Shown here one piece after another: positions 1 through 7,703 of a DNA stretch of 64,000 bases. The notes beneath the pieces are model-generated. The model had not been told where the DNA came from. It made no database searches and saw only the letters and a list, made by a program, of their open reading frames with translations. Positions within the stretch are counted from its first letter, which is position 1; each line of letters opens with the position of its first letter. The translations under genes and the position numbers were made by a program. This DNA comes from UBA2040 sp041674745 (GTDB taxonomy: Bacteria > Bacteroidota > Bacteroidia > Flavobacteriales_D > Crocinitomicaceae): contig JBAYVD010000011.1 in assembly GCA_041674745.1 (NCBI GenBank), forward strand, positions 1-64,000, written 5' to 3'.

Positions 1-1938
1 ATCATTGGTATTTTGGTAGATGATGCTACCGTAGTTTTAGAAAACATTCAAAAGCACTTAGATAAAGGAAAAGACAAACGAACTGCTGCAATGGATGGCA
101 GAATGGAAATTGGCTTTGCTGCACTATCCATCACCTTAGTTGACGTTGTGGTTTTCTTGCCTATTCTTTTTCTTCAAGTGTTTGTTGCTGATATGCTCAA
201 ACAGTTTTCGGTTGTGGTAGTAACTTCAACGCTCACCAGTTTATTGGTTGGTTTTACTTTAACGCCTTGGATGGCTTCTCGTATTGGCAAAAAAGAGGAC
301 TTACAACCTACCAATTTTTTCAATCGCTTTTTGCTATGGTTTGAAGTTCAATTAGAAAACTTCAATGATTGGTATGGTCGCAGATTAGAATGGGTTTTGA
401 GCCATAAATTAGCTTTTACGGGTATCGTTATTGTACTTTTTGCAATGACTTTAGGTATTATGAAACAAGGCATTATTGGTAAAGAATTAATATCAACAGG
501 TGACCAAGGCAAATTTAGAATGGCTTTAGAGTTTGATAAATCAACTTCCATTCAACAAAACAACTTAATTGCTCAAAAAATAGAAAACTATATTCTTCAT
601 CAAACCGAGGTGGCAACCGTATTCAGCAATATTGGCGGGCCAAGTACAGGCATTGGAAGTTTGGGTGTAGGTGCTGCAAATAAAACTGAATTTACGATTC
701 AATTAAAATCTAAAAAGGAACTGCAAAATTTGCCAACTGAAACATTTATGAAAAATCTTCGGGAAGAACTAAAGTCAAAATTTCCAAGTATCAATTATTC
801 AATGGCGGCTTTGGGCTTAATTCCACGTTCAGCTCCCATTGAAATTACGTTCAGCGGTAGCAATTTGGATTTGGTGATGAAAACAGGTGATGGATTGAAA
901 ACGGTAATAGAAAAAATTCCCGGTGCGGATAATGTTCGCTTATCCGTTGAAGCAGGTAGTCCTGAATATAAAATAATTCCCGACAAAGATAAAATGCAAC
1001 GGTTAGGCTTAACAACCGCTTATGTTGGATTGAACTTAAGAACTGCCTTTACAGGAAATGATGATGCAACCTTAACCGAAAACGGAACAGAGTATCCTGT
1101 CCGAATTTGGTTAGATGAATTTAGCCGACAAAACTTTGAAGATGTTCAACAACTTTCTATCATTAACCCAATGGGAATACCAGTTGACGTTTCACAATTT
1201 GCAAGCGTAGAGCAAGACAATTCTCCATCGTTATTAGAACGAAAAGACCGACAACCAGCTGTTACTTTGACAGCAGACGCATTAGGCAGACCATCAGGAA
1301 CTGTAGCAGACGATGTAGTAGCTTATCTAAAAGAAAATCCTTTGCCAAACGGAATACAAATGACTTGGGGAAGCGACATCAAAAGACAGAATGATAGTTT
1401 TGGAGCATTAGGTTCTGTTTTACTCATTTCGTTTTTGCTGATTTACCTGATTATGGTAGCACTGTATGACAGTTTTGTTTATCCATTTGTAGTGTTGTTT
1501 TCTATCCCAGTTGCAGCAATTGGGGCGTTTTTCGCATTGAATTTGTCGTTAAGCAATCTGAGTTTATTCGCCTTATTGGGTTTAATTATGCTAATGGGCT
1601 TAGTGGTAAAAAACGCTATTCTAATTGTGGATTTTACCAATCAATTAAAAGCAGAAGGAATCCATTTTAAAGAAGCATTAATCATCGCCGGAAAAGGCCG
1701 AATGCGACCCATTCTTATGACAACGCTTTCAATGGTTGTAGGTATGCTTCCCATTGCAATGGCAACAGGTACAGCTGCAGAATGGAAAAATGGACTTGCT
1801 TGGGTTATCATAGGTGGCTTACTTTCTTCCTTGATTTTGACGGTGTTTTTAGTTCCTATGGTTTATTATTTAGTTGATTCTGCAAAGGATAAATTAAACT
1901 CTAAAAAAATAATCACTAAGAATACCAACTTTGAATAG
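1..1938 (+). CDS. RND efflux transporter permease, C-terminal part (cut by window edge)
   Basis: This is the inner-membrane pump of an RND efflux system (AcrB/HAE1 type), which expels drugs or other compounds using the proton gradient. The reading frame is open from base 1, so the true start lies upstream and roughly 400 N-terminal residues are missing. The visible part opens inside TM4 with LVDDAT, matching the proton-relay Asp pair of AcrB. A porter domain follows, then the TM7-12 block with GLVVKNAILIVDF, which carries the conserved TM10 lysine. The usual adaptor and outer-membrane partner genes would lie upstream, because the next gene downstream is an unrelated convergent lipoprotein. 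The substrate cannot be told. Confidence 0.93.
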   Translation: MIGILVDDATVVLENIQKHLDKGKDKRTAAMDGRMEIGFAALSITLVDVVVFLPILFLQVFVADMLKQFSVVVVTSTLTSLLVGFTLTPWMASRIGKKEDLQPTNFFNRFLLWFEVQLENFNDWYGRRLEWVLSHKLAFTGIVIVLFAMTLGIMKQGIIGKELISTGDQGKFRMALEFDKSTSIQQNNLIAQKIENYILHQTEVATVFSNIGGPSTGIGSLGVGAANKTEFTIQLKSKKELQNLPTETFMKNLREELKSKFPSINYSMAALGLIPRSAPIEITFSGSNLDLVMKTGDGLKTVIEKIPGADNVRLSVEAGSPEYKIIPDKDKMQRLGLTTAYVGLNLRTAFTGNDDATLTENGTEYPVRIWLDEFSRQNFEDVQQLSIINPMGIPVDVSQFASVEQDNSPSLLERKDRQPAVTLTADALGRPSGTVADDVVAYLKENPLPNGIQMTWGSDIKRQNDSFGALGSVLLISFLLIYLIMVALYDSFVYPFVVLFSIPVAAIGAFFALNLSLSNLSLFALLGLIMLMGLVVKNAILIVDFTNQLKAEGIHFKEALIIAGKGRMRPILMTTLSMVVGMLPIAMATGTAAEWKNGLAWVIIGGLLSSLILTVFLVPMVYYLVDSAKDKLNSKKIITKNTNFE

Positions 1939-1959
1939 AAAATGGTTTTAGACATCAAA

Positions 1960-1983
1960 AAGGCGATGATTTCTCATCGCCTT
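1960..1983. terminator. Bidirectional hairpin terminator between RND pump and fasciclin gene
   Basis: A perfect 8-bp stem (GGCGATGA / TCATCGCC, 10 bp with the flanking AA/TT) closes a 4-nt loop. T-runs follow on the plus side (TCTTTTT from about 1987) and A-runs precede it (minus-strand T-run). It sits between two convergent stop codons, so it can end both transcripts. Confidence 0.8.
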
Positions 1984-2011
1984 AGCTCTTTTTCAACAAA
2001 TAGTCTGGGAA

Positions 2012-2566
2012 TTATTTTGGAAGTAAAACATCACCAATAACGTGAATGATGCCGTTAGAAGTAAGGATGGAAGCAACAATTTCAGAGCCGTTTACAAACG
2101 TTTTATCGCCTTTTTTTGTAATCGTCACTTTTCCACCATATACCATATCAAAGGCTTGTCCATCTTGCATATATTCTGTTTTCAAAACACCAACATACGT
2201 GTGGTAACCAAGAATATTCTCCAAATCTCCTTTTTTATCAGGTTTCAACAAACCTTCTACAGTTCCTGTTGGCAACTTATCAAATGCTGCATTTGTAGGC
2301 GCAAAAACAGTGAAAGGTCCGGCGTTACTCAAGGCATCAACCAAACCAGCCTCTTGAACTGCCGTGACTAAAGTTGTGTGATCTTTGCTTCCTGCAGCAA
2401 CCTGAACTATGTTCGGATTCGATGTGTCGTCATTCACTCCTGATTGACCTTGTCCAACTTCTGTTGCCTCTTGATTTTCTTCTGAAACTTCTGTTTCATT
2501 GGCACCACCGCAAGATGTTATTGCCAAAAATGATGCCATGGCAAAAAGATAAAGTACTTTTTTCAT
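2012..2566 (-). CDS. Fasciclin (FAS1) domain lipoprotein
   Basis: This is a cell-envelope lipoprotein of 184 residues. A signal peptide ends in a lipobox (AITSC, Cys near residue 19), followed by an acidic Glu/Asn/Gln-rich linker to about residue 50. One FAS1 domain fills the rest, with the typical blocks GPFTVFAPTNAAFDKLP and NGIIHVIGDVLLP. FAS1 domains are adhesion or ligand-binding modules; the partner is unknown. The gene stands alone between a terminator and the heme-copper-like gene. A 6-4-6 inverted repeat at 2613-2628 lies 46 bp upstream and matches the dyad next to the neighbouring crp gene, so Crp/Fnr control is likely. Confidence 0.92.
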   Translation of the reverse strand: MKKVLYLFAMASFLAITSCGGANETEVSEENQEATEVGQGQSGVNDDTSNPNIVQVAAGSKDHTTLVTAVQEAGLVDALSNAGPFTVFAPTNAAFDKLPTGTVEGLLKPDKKGDLENILGYHTYVGVLKTEYMQDGQAFDMVYGGKVTITKKGDKTFVNGSEIVASILTSNGIIHVIGDVLLPK

Positions 2567-2612
2567 AATCTAGAATTTTAGCACAATATCTGAACAAATC
2601 AATCCTTCTTTT

Positions 2613-2628
2613 TATGACCATAGTCATA
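2613..2628. promoter_or_regulatory. Candidate Crp/Fnr operator upstream of fasciclin gene
   Basis: TATGAC-N4-GTCATA is a perfect 6-4-6 inverted repeat, the geometry of Crp/Fnr family sites. It lies in the 76-bp gap upstream of the fasciclin gene. It shares ATGA-N6-TCAT with the dyad at 4503-4518 beside a Crp/Fnr gene. The sequence is seen; the binding protein is inferred. Confidence 0.6.
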
Positions 2629-2642
2629 GTATTGAGAATAAT

Positions 2643-3857
2643 TCACGATTTTGAAAACTTACATCTATTCAAAACAATGAGACTTAAAAATAGAAGGACA
2701 GAAATTGCAAACAATACTTGATTTACGAATGGAACTGTAGTATAACTGAGAGACGCAATTCCTTGAACAGCTAACACAATTTCGTTAAATAGAATACCAA
2801 TGGCCAAAAGTAAAACTCCTTTTTTTGACGTAGAATTGTAAACCATCCAATTTTGAAGAAACAGATAAGCCACCAGAAACAAACTTGTAAAAGCAAGCAA
2901 AACCAAATGCAAATACGCAATTACGATAGGACGAAAACCAAACGCAAATTTGGCAACAGCGGGTATTGTTGAACCCAATTGCAACAAGATTTTTAACGTC
3001 AACGCAAAGCCAATAAAGAGAAACAAAAATTTCAAAACAGGATTCCAATCCAAAAGAGAAGGAGCCTTCATTTTAAGAAAATGATACAAAAACAGGACAA
3101 CGGCAAACAATTGAACAAAAGCAGCAAAGCAGATAATCAAATACAATGGAAACGGCAAATCCAACCAAAGAATGGACAAGCCATAAGCAGGTAGACAAGA
3201 GAGCGCAAACATCCAAAAAACTGTATGAATGGATTTTGGCAATAAATTCTTTTGCTGCAAATAATGAACAAACAAACCCATACAAGCAAAAAAGAACCAA
3301 CCGTTGTATTGAAAATGCAAATACCAATACACCGAACTCAAATAGGCATGTTGTTCAACCGTTTTTGTTGCCATCATGAAACTTAAATAAAACGTTCCAA
3401 ATGATGAAATAAAGGCGAAAAACAAAGCTGCAATCAACCAATTTCGGGCATATAAGTCTTTTCTTTTTACAATTTCTTTGAAATACAAAATCACAAAAGA
3501 AAAGGAAAAAACAATGGTCAATACTGATAATACAATAGAAACCGGGCCATATCCTTGGGCGGAAAAAGAAAACAAACTTCCATAAGCGGTGAGCAATGAT
3601 AGGATAAAAATCACATGGAATTGCTTTGCTTTTTTGTCCGAAAGTGTATCCTGAATAATTCTTACCAAAAAAACCATCAAAGCTAAAGTCACCCAACCTG
3701 AAAATGCAAAGTGAGAATGCGCATGCTGCAAGTTTTTTTGATCCAGCCATGGTAGCGAAAAGGCAATTTTAAAGCGCATCAAAACACCTAAAAAAGCAAC
3801 AATTGCAAAGTTAATGAGGGACACTTTTACCCAATTTATACCTAGAAATAATTTCAC
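2643..3857 (-). CDS. Heme-copper oxidase subunit I-like polytopic membrane protein
   Basis: This 404-residue protein has about 12 membrane segments and resembles subunit I of heme-copper oxidases and NO reductases. TM2 carries NLQHAHSHFAFSGWV, a His-rich heme-ligand-like motif. A later helix has YWYLHFQYNGWFF, and another near the C-terminus has YLHLVLLAF. I do not see the HPEVY and His-His pattern of a full copper site, so it may bind heme without being a complete oxidase. It starts 3 nt after the crp stop codon and is surely co-transcribed with it. That pairing suggests a role tied to oxygen or nitric oxide. The exact function is unknown. Confidence 0.7.
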   Translation of the reverse strand: MKLFLGINWVKVSLINFAIVAFLGVLMRFKIAFSLPWLDQKNLQHAHSHFAFSGWVTLALMVFLVRIIQDTLSDKKAKQFHVIFILSLLTAYGSLFSFSAQGYGPVSIVLSVLTIVFSFSFVILYFKEIVKRKDLYARNWLIAALFFAFISSFGTFYLSFMMATKTVEQHAYLSSVYWYLHFQYNGWFFFACMGLFVHYLQQKNLLPKSIHTVFWMFALSCLPAYGLSILWLDLPFPLYLIICFAAFVQLFAVVLFLYHFLKMKAPSLLDWNPVLKFLFLFIGFALTLKILLQLGSTIPAVAKFAFGFRPIVIAYLHLVLLAFTSLFLVAYLFLQNWMVYNSTSKKGVLLLAIGILFNEIVLAVQGIASLSYTTVPFVNQVLFAISVLLFLSLIVLNRCKFSKS

Positions 3858-3860
3858 CTC

Positions 3861-4454
3861 TTAATAATAGATTTTATGATGTTTAATCTCCACTTTGTGT
3901 TCGTTATTCAACTTAAGCAAAGTGCGTATAACGGTTTCGACACATAAACCCGTACTATCCGCAATTTGTTGGCGGGTATATGGGATTTTTGTTTGATTTT
4001 CGACTCCCATATCCCCTTTTACCATGTTTAAAAATCCTAGAATTTTCTCTTCTGGATTGTTGTTGCTTAATATTTGTGCAGAAAGTGCTTTGTTGTAAAT
4101 TCTTAATGCAAATATTTCCAACAATTTAATGGCAATAGAAGGCTTGTCATCGAGCAATGCCAATAGGTTTTTTTTTGACATCTTTAATATGATGGAATCG
4201 ACAATCGCAACCGCAGAACTTGGATAAGGTTTATCAACGAACAAAGGTGGCTCGCCAAAACACTGGCCAGATTTGAAAATTCCCTGAATTAGTTCTTTTC
4301 CGTCTTGATTTAAGGAAATCATTTTCACTTCTCCTTCCAAAACTTGAAAAAAATAATGCGGTTCAGATCCTTCTAAAAAAATCATTTCATTTTTAGAAAC
4401 CTTCTGATTAATAGCACCATAAGCTAACAATGTATCCGATTCGACGAGTATCAT
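3861..4454 (-). CDS. Crp/Fnr family transcriptional regulator
   Basis: This 197-residue regulator has an N-terminal cyclic-nucleotide-binding-type beta-roll (about residues 10-115) and a C-terminal winged helix. The recognition helix region is RQQIADSTGLCVETVIRTL. No N-terminal Fe-S cysteine cluster of the Fnr kind is visible, so the signal may be NO, heme or a redox metabolite. It is first in an operon with the heme-copper-like gene and divergent from a barrel protein. Dyads at 4503-4518 and 2613-2628 are its most likely sites. A TAAATTTG box lies only 8 nt upstream of the start, so the message may have almost no leader. Confidence 0.9.
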   Translation of the reverse strand: MILVESDTLLAYGAINQKVSKNEMIFLEGSEPHYFFQVLEGEVKMISLNQDGKELIQGIFKSGQCFGEPPLFVDKPYPSSAVAIVDSIILKMSKKNLLALLDDKPSIAIKLLEIFALRIYNKALSAQILSNNNPEEKILGFLNMVKGDMGVENQTKIPYTRQQIADSTGLCVETVIRTLLKLNNEHKVEIKHHKIYY

Positions 4455-4462
4455 AAAGTAAA

Positions 4463-4470
4463 CAAATTTA
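4463..4470 (-). promoter_or_regulatory. -7 box of crp/fnr gene
   Basis: Minus-strand TAAATTTG fits the Bacteroidota -7 consensus TAnnTTTG exactly. Only 8 nt separate it from the ATG at 4454. Confidence 0.5.
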
Positions 4471-4502
4471 ATATTTTACACCAAGACTTTCCGTCACACA
4501 AT

Positions 4503-4518
4503 CATGATTTTTGTCATG
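4503..4518. promoter_or_regulatory. Candidate Crp/Fnr operator in divergent promoter region
   Basis: CATGAT-N4-GTCATG is a near-perfect 6-4-6 inverted repeat (5 of 6 pairs) between the divergent crp and barrel-protein genes. For the plus-strand gene it sits just upstream of a candidate -7 box TATCTTTC (4534-4541), about where a class II activator would bind. It shares half-site sequence and spacing with 2613-2628. Confidence 0.55.
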
Positions 4519-4573
4519 TTTTACAAAATACACTATCTTTCGTGAGGAATTTACTCTTTACTCACAAGACAAT

Positions 4574-5368
4574 ATGAAAAATATCCTTTTTTTAACATGT
4601 ACCTTTTTAACTTTTCAAAGTTTTTCTCAAAGTGCTATTGACGGTTTTCTGAAAGGAAAAAACACCCTTGACTTGGCGCTTTCAGGTTCTTATCAAACAG
4701 CTGATAACTATTTTGGAAATTCAGGAAATCTCAATTTTAGTCGAGATTTTGTCATTGCGAATTTGTTTGGAGAATACGGAATTACAGAAAAAATTGACCT
4801 CATCGCTACCATTCCCAATTTGAGTGGTAAATTTCAAGATGGAGCCGTTTATGGTAAATACAAATTTGCAGAACTAGGCATAAAAAACCAAAAACTGAGT
4901 TTTCTTACAGCAATCGGAGCATCTGCCCCTCTTTCAAAATATGAAACACAAGCGTTAACGGCTATTGGACAACGCGCTACGCAATTTCACGGTCATTTGG
5001 TTTTGCAAACTACCCTACCTGCTGGGTTTTATTGGCAAATTCAAGGTGCGTACCATTATGCGCTCAATCCAGTTCCTTCTTCCTTTACTTTTTCGTCCAA
5101 ACTAATGTACACCTACAAAAAATTGTACTTGGATTTTTGGTATGAAAACCAACAAGGGTTAGGAACAAATACCTATCCAAGTGGTGTGGATTTCCGGACC
5201 CTGACAGTTGATTACCAAAAAATTGGTGGAGTGATTTTTTACAACCTCAAAAACAATTGGGGCACATTTGTGAATGCGTCGTATATTTTTAAAGGTTTAG
5301 ATACCTTTAATTCGAAAACCATTTCGGTGGGTGTTACGAAGAAAATGGTTTTTAAGGGGAAACCGTAG
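4574..5368 (+). CDS. Outer-membrane beta-barrel protein, function unknown
   Basis: The product has 264 residues: a signal peptide cut near SFSQ-S, then alternating aromatic and polar beta-strands to the end, as in transporter-like barrels of the outer membrane. No plug, OmpA or catalytic domain is visible. I chose the ATG at 4574, which starts directly with the signal peptide MKNILFLTC. The longer frame from 4511 would begin inside the candidate operator and -7 box. The gene is divergent from crp and has a Crp/Fnr-like dyad in its promoter, so it probably belongs to the same small regulon. A hairpin overlaps its stop codon. Confidence 0.75.
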   Translation: MKNILFLTCTFLTFQSFSQSAIDGFLKGKNTLDLALSGSYQTADNYFGNSGNLNFSRDFVIANLFGEYGITEKIDLIATIPNLSGKFQDGAVYGKYKFAELGIKNQKLSFLTAIGASAPLSKYETQALTAIGQRATQFHGHLVLQTTLPAGFYWQIQGAYHYALNPVPSSFTFSSKLMYTYKKLYLDFWYENQQGLGTNTYPSGVDFRTLTVDYQKIGGVIFYNLKNNWGTFVNASYIFKGLDTFNSKTISVGVTKKMVFKGKP

Positions 5369-5395
5369 ACTTCGACTACGCTCAGTCTGCGGTTT
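5360..5395 (+). terminator. Hairpin overlapping the stop codon of the barrel gene
   Basis: Arms AAACCGTAGACT and AGTCTGCGGTTT pair over 12 bp with one G-T pair. The 12-nt loop contains TCGACTACGCTC. There is no clear T-run, so this may be a dispersed palindromic element that ended up as a 3' stabiliser or terminator. The left arm includes the TAG stop. Confidence 0.5.
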
Positions 5396-5459
5396 CAATC
5401 AGAATGTGGTTTCAAGAAGGTGAAAGTTAACTCTGTACAGTTACTATTTTTAATCAGGT

Positions 5460-7625
5460 CTATACAACAAGAAATTTCAAAACATGAACAGATTCACTTG
5501 ATTTCAATCGGAAAATATAAACACCTGGGTGTAAATTTTCAATGTTGACCGTTGTGGAAGTTATGTTTCCTGAATCTACCAATTTCCCCTGAAAATCGAC
5601 AATTTCGTATGTTTCATTACCGTTTAAATTTCCTTGAAGGTACAACGTGCCTTGCGCTGGATTGGGATAAATGATGTAATTTTCTTTTTCATTTTCTTTC
5701 AATTCCACCGTATTCAAAGCCAACTGAACGGCTGCATACGCATTCACTTTTCCTGCACCCCAACGCAAACTTCCGCCCGCAGGAATAATACCTGTTTTGT
5801 CATCTGTTCGAGCGGTGGTCTTGATGATTTCTTTCACCTGATTGGCCGACAAAGTTGGGTTCGCATCCAAAATCAAGGCAACTACTCCCGTAACGGCTGG
5901 ACCCGACATGGACGTGCCCGAAATTTTCGTGAACTTGTAGGTGGTTCCGTTGAAAACAATACTTGTCGCTGCGGTAAAAGGATTGTCGGTAAAATGTGAC
6001 ACGGCTGAACCAACGCTTACACCAGGTGCGGAAATGTCTGGTTTCACACGTCCATCTAGTGTTGGTCCGAAGCTTGAAAAATTCGCAATTTGACCTCCCA
6101 ATAACGTTGAACCTGAATAGTACGAAGACGAATACGCCGCCACGGCAATGGTGCTATTGGTACAAGCTGGCTCGCCAATTCCGTAATCTTTGTTTCCGGC
6201 CACGGTGCCTGCTCCCACAGCTGAAAAAGGCATTCCCCAATTCCCTACATCGGTTGTAAGTTCCGTAACATTCCAAAAATGAACGGTTCCTGCTGCCGCT
6301 GTTGCCACTAAATTGATGCGCAAAGAAGTATTTTTATTTTTCACCCGAAAACGCGCATGCGGTCTCCCATTTTGAGGATTGGCTGCTTCCATTTCCAGTT
6401 TGTAGAATAAGGTATCAGTTCCAATGATGATGGTATCCTCAACCGTAGACAATGTAGTCAATGAACTGAAAAACGGCGTTGTTGCCAAAGAAACATTGGA
6501 ACTATTGGTGATATTCAATGCTAAAGAGAAATCATTGCCCGCTTCGCCCCAAACAGAAATCGATTGTCCCCACATGTTTGGGTTAGCGGAATAGGAATAA
6601 AAATCGACCTTGGTTTGAAGAGTATCGCTTGAAAACTGTTTTTCTAAATGGAAATTCACATCACCATTGTTTCCGCCAGAAGTAACAAAAACTACGCCTT
6701 GAGCCGAATAGTTGTCAATGGCTTGACTCAACAATGAAGTACCATCCAAATTACCGATGTGGTGCAAACCCCAACTTTGGTTGATGACCAAACGTTTTCC
6801 TTCCGCGATGGCTTTGTTTTGCATCCACTGGTAGGCATCCAACACCGCACCGGCATCAATTAAAAAAGTGGCGAATAAAAACTGAGCTTCAAACGCAACG
6901 CCTAAAAATGGCGTTCCCGCTCCTCCGCCTCCGGCAATTCCAGCGCAATGTCCGCCATGATAGGCATAACTATAGATATTGGCCGTATCCGAACCTGCTG
7001 CCAACAAAGTTGGAATCGTAGAATATTCTGTTCCATAGGTAAATCCTGCTGGCGCTGGTCCAGAAGTTTTGTATTGATCCCAAGCAGCCAAAATGCGCGT
7101 TTGAGTCATGGCTGTATCGTAGTACATCGGATGCGTATAATCAAATCCCCAATCGCAGACACCAATCAACACATCTTTTCCGGTGTATTTTTCAGGTAAG
7201 TTGTACCCTTGGTGCACACTGTCTGCGCGTATATCAGGTATCACTTTGTTTAAAGAAGGTTGTACTTTCTGTGCAATTTCAACGTAGTTCAATCCGTCAA
7301 AAGTTAAAAATTCCGCCATTTTATTCACAGGGATTTTGAAACTAACAATGTTATTGATTTTACTTCCTACCAAAATACCAGCCGCAGAAAACGCTTGCAA
7401 ATCGACTCCGCTTTCAACTTTAGCCAAAACAGAAAGCATCCATTGGCCTTGGATTAAATTCAATGGGTATTCCACGTTCAATTTTTCCAAGCCTTTTGAT
7501 CCACCAGATTTATAAACCGATTGAATTTCTTGCCATTGATTTTTGTGAATGTTGGACATTTTGACTTGGGAAAAACCGAAAGCAGGTATCAACACCAAGA
7601 ATGAAAGAAGGTAAAAATTTTTCAT
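5460..7625 (-). CDS. Secreted subtilisin-family (S8) serine protease with T9SS sorting domain
   Basis: The 721-residue product has a signal peptide (1-20), a propeptide-like region to about 130, and a subtilase domain with the full catalytic triad: Asp158 (GVCDWGFD), His226 (YHGGHCAGI) and Ser572 (SGTSMSGPAV). A large insert lies between His and Ser. The last 75 residues form a type A T9SS sorting domain (IYPNPAQGTLYLQG at the start, LHPGVYIFRL near the end), so the protein should cross the outer membrane through the Por system and be released or anchored to the surface. It is monocistronic. A TAAATTTA -7-like box (7630-7637) lies only 4 nt before the ATG, so the mRNA may be leaderless. Confidence 0.95.
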   Translation of the reverse strand: MKNFYLLSFLVLIPAFGFSQVKMSNIHKNQWQEIQSVYKSGGSKGLEKLNVEYPLNLIQGQWMLSVLAKVESGVDLQAFSAAGILVGSKINNIVSFKIPVNKMAEFLTFDGLNYVEIAQKVQPSLNKVIPDIRADSVHQGYNLPEKYTGKDVLIGVCDWGFDYTHPMYYDTAMTQTRILAAWDQYKTSGPAPAGFTYGTEYSTIPTLLAAGSDTANIYSYAYHGGHCAGIAGGGGAGTPFLGVAFEAQFLFATFLIDAGAVLDAYQWMQNKAIAEGKRLVINQSWGLHHIGNLDGTSLLSQAIDNYSAQGVVFVTSGGNNGDVNFHLEKQFSSDTLQTKVDFYSYSANPNMWGQSISVWGEAGNDFSLALNITNSSNVSLATTPFFSSLTTLSTVEDTIIIGTDTLFYKLEMEAANPQNGRPHARFRVKNKNTSLRINLVATAAAGTVHFWNVTELTTDVGNWGMPFSAVGAGTVAGNKDYGIGEPACTNSTIAVAAYSSSYYSGSTLLGGQIANFSSFGPTLDGRVKPDISAPGVSVGSAVSHFTDNPFTAATSIVFNGTTYKFTKISGTSMSGPAVTGVVALILDANPTLSANQVKEIIKTTARTDDKTGIIPAGGSLRWGAGKVNAYAAVQLALNTVELKENEKENYIIYPNPAQGTLYLQGNLNGNETYEIVDFQGKLVDSGNITSTTVNIENLHPGVYIFRLKSSESVHVLKFLVV

Positions 7626-7703
7626 GAGCTAAATTTACGAATGTTTTTTGTACTCAGAAAAAAACAGTCGCTCAGGAAGTTGGTTCACTGCTGTTTTTTT
7701 GAA

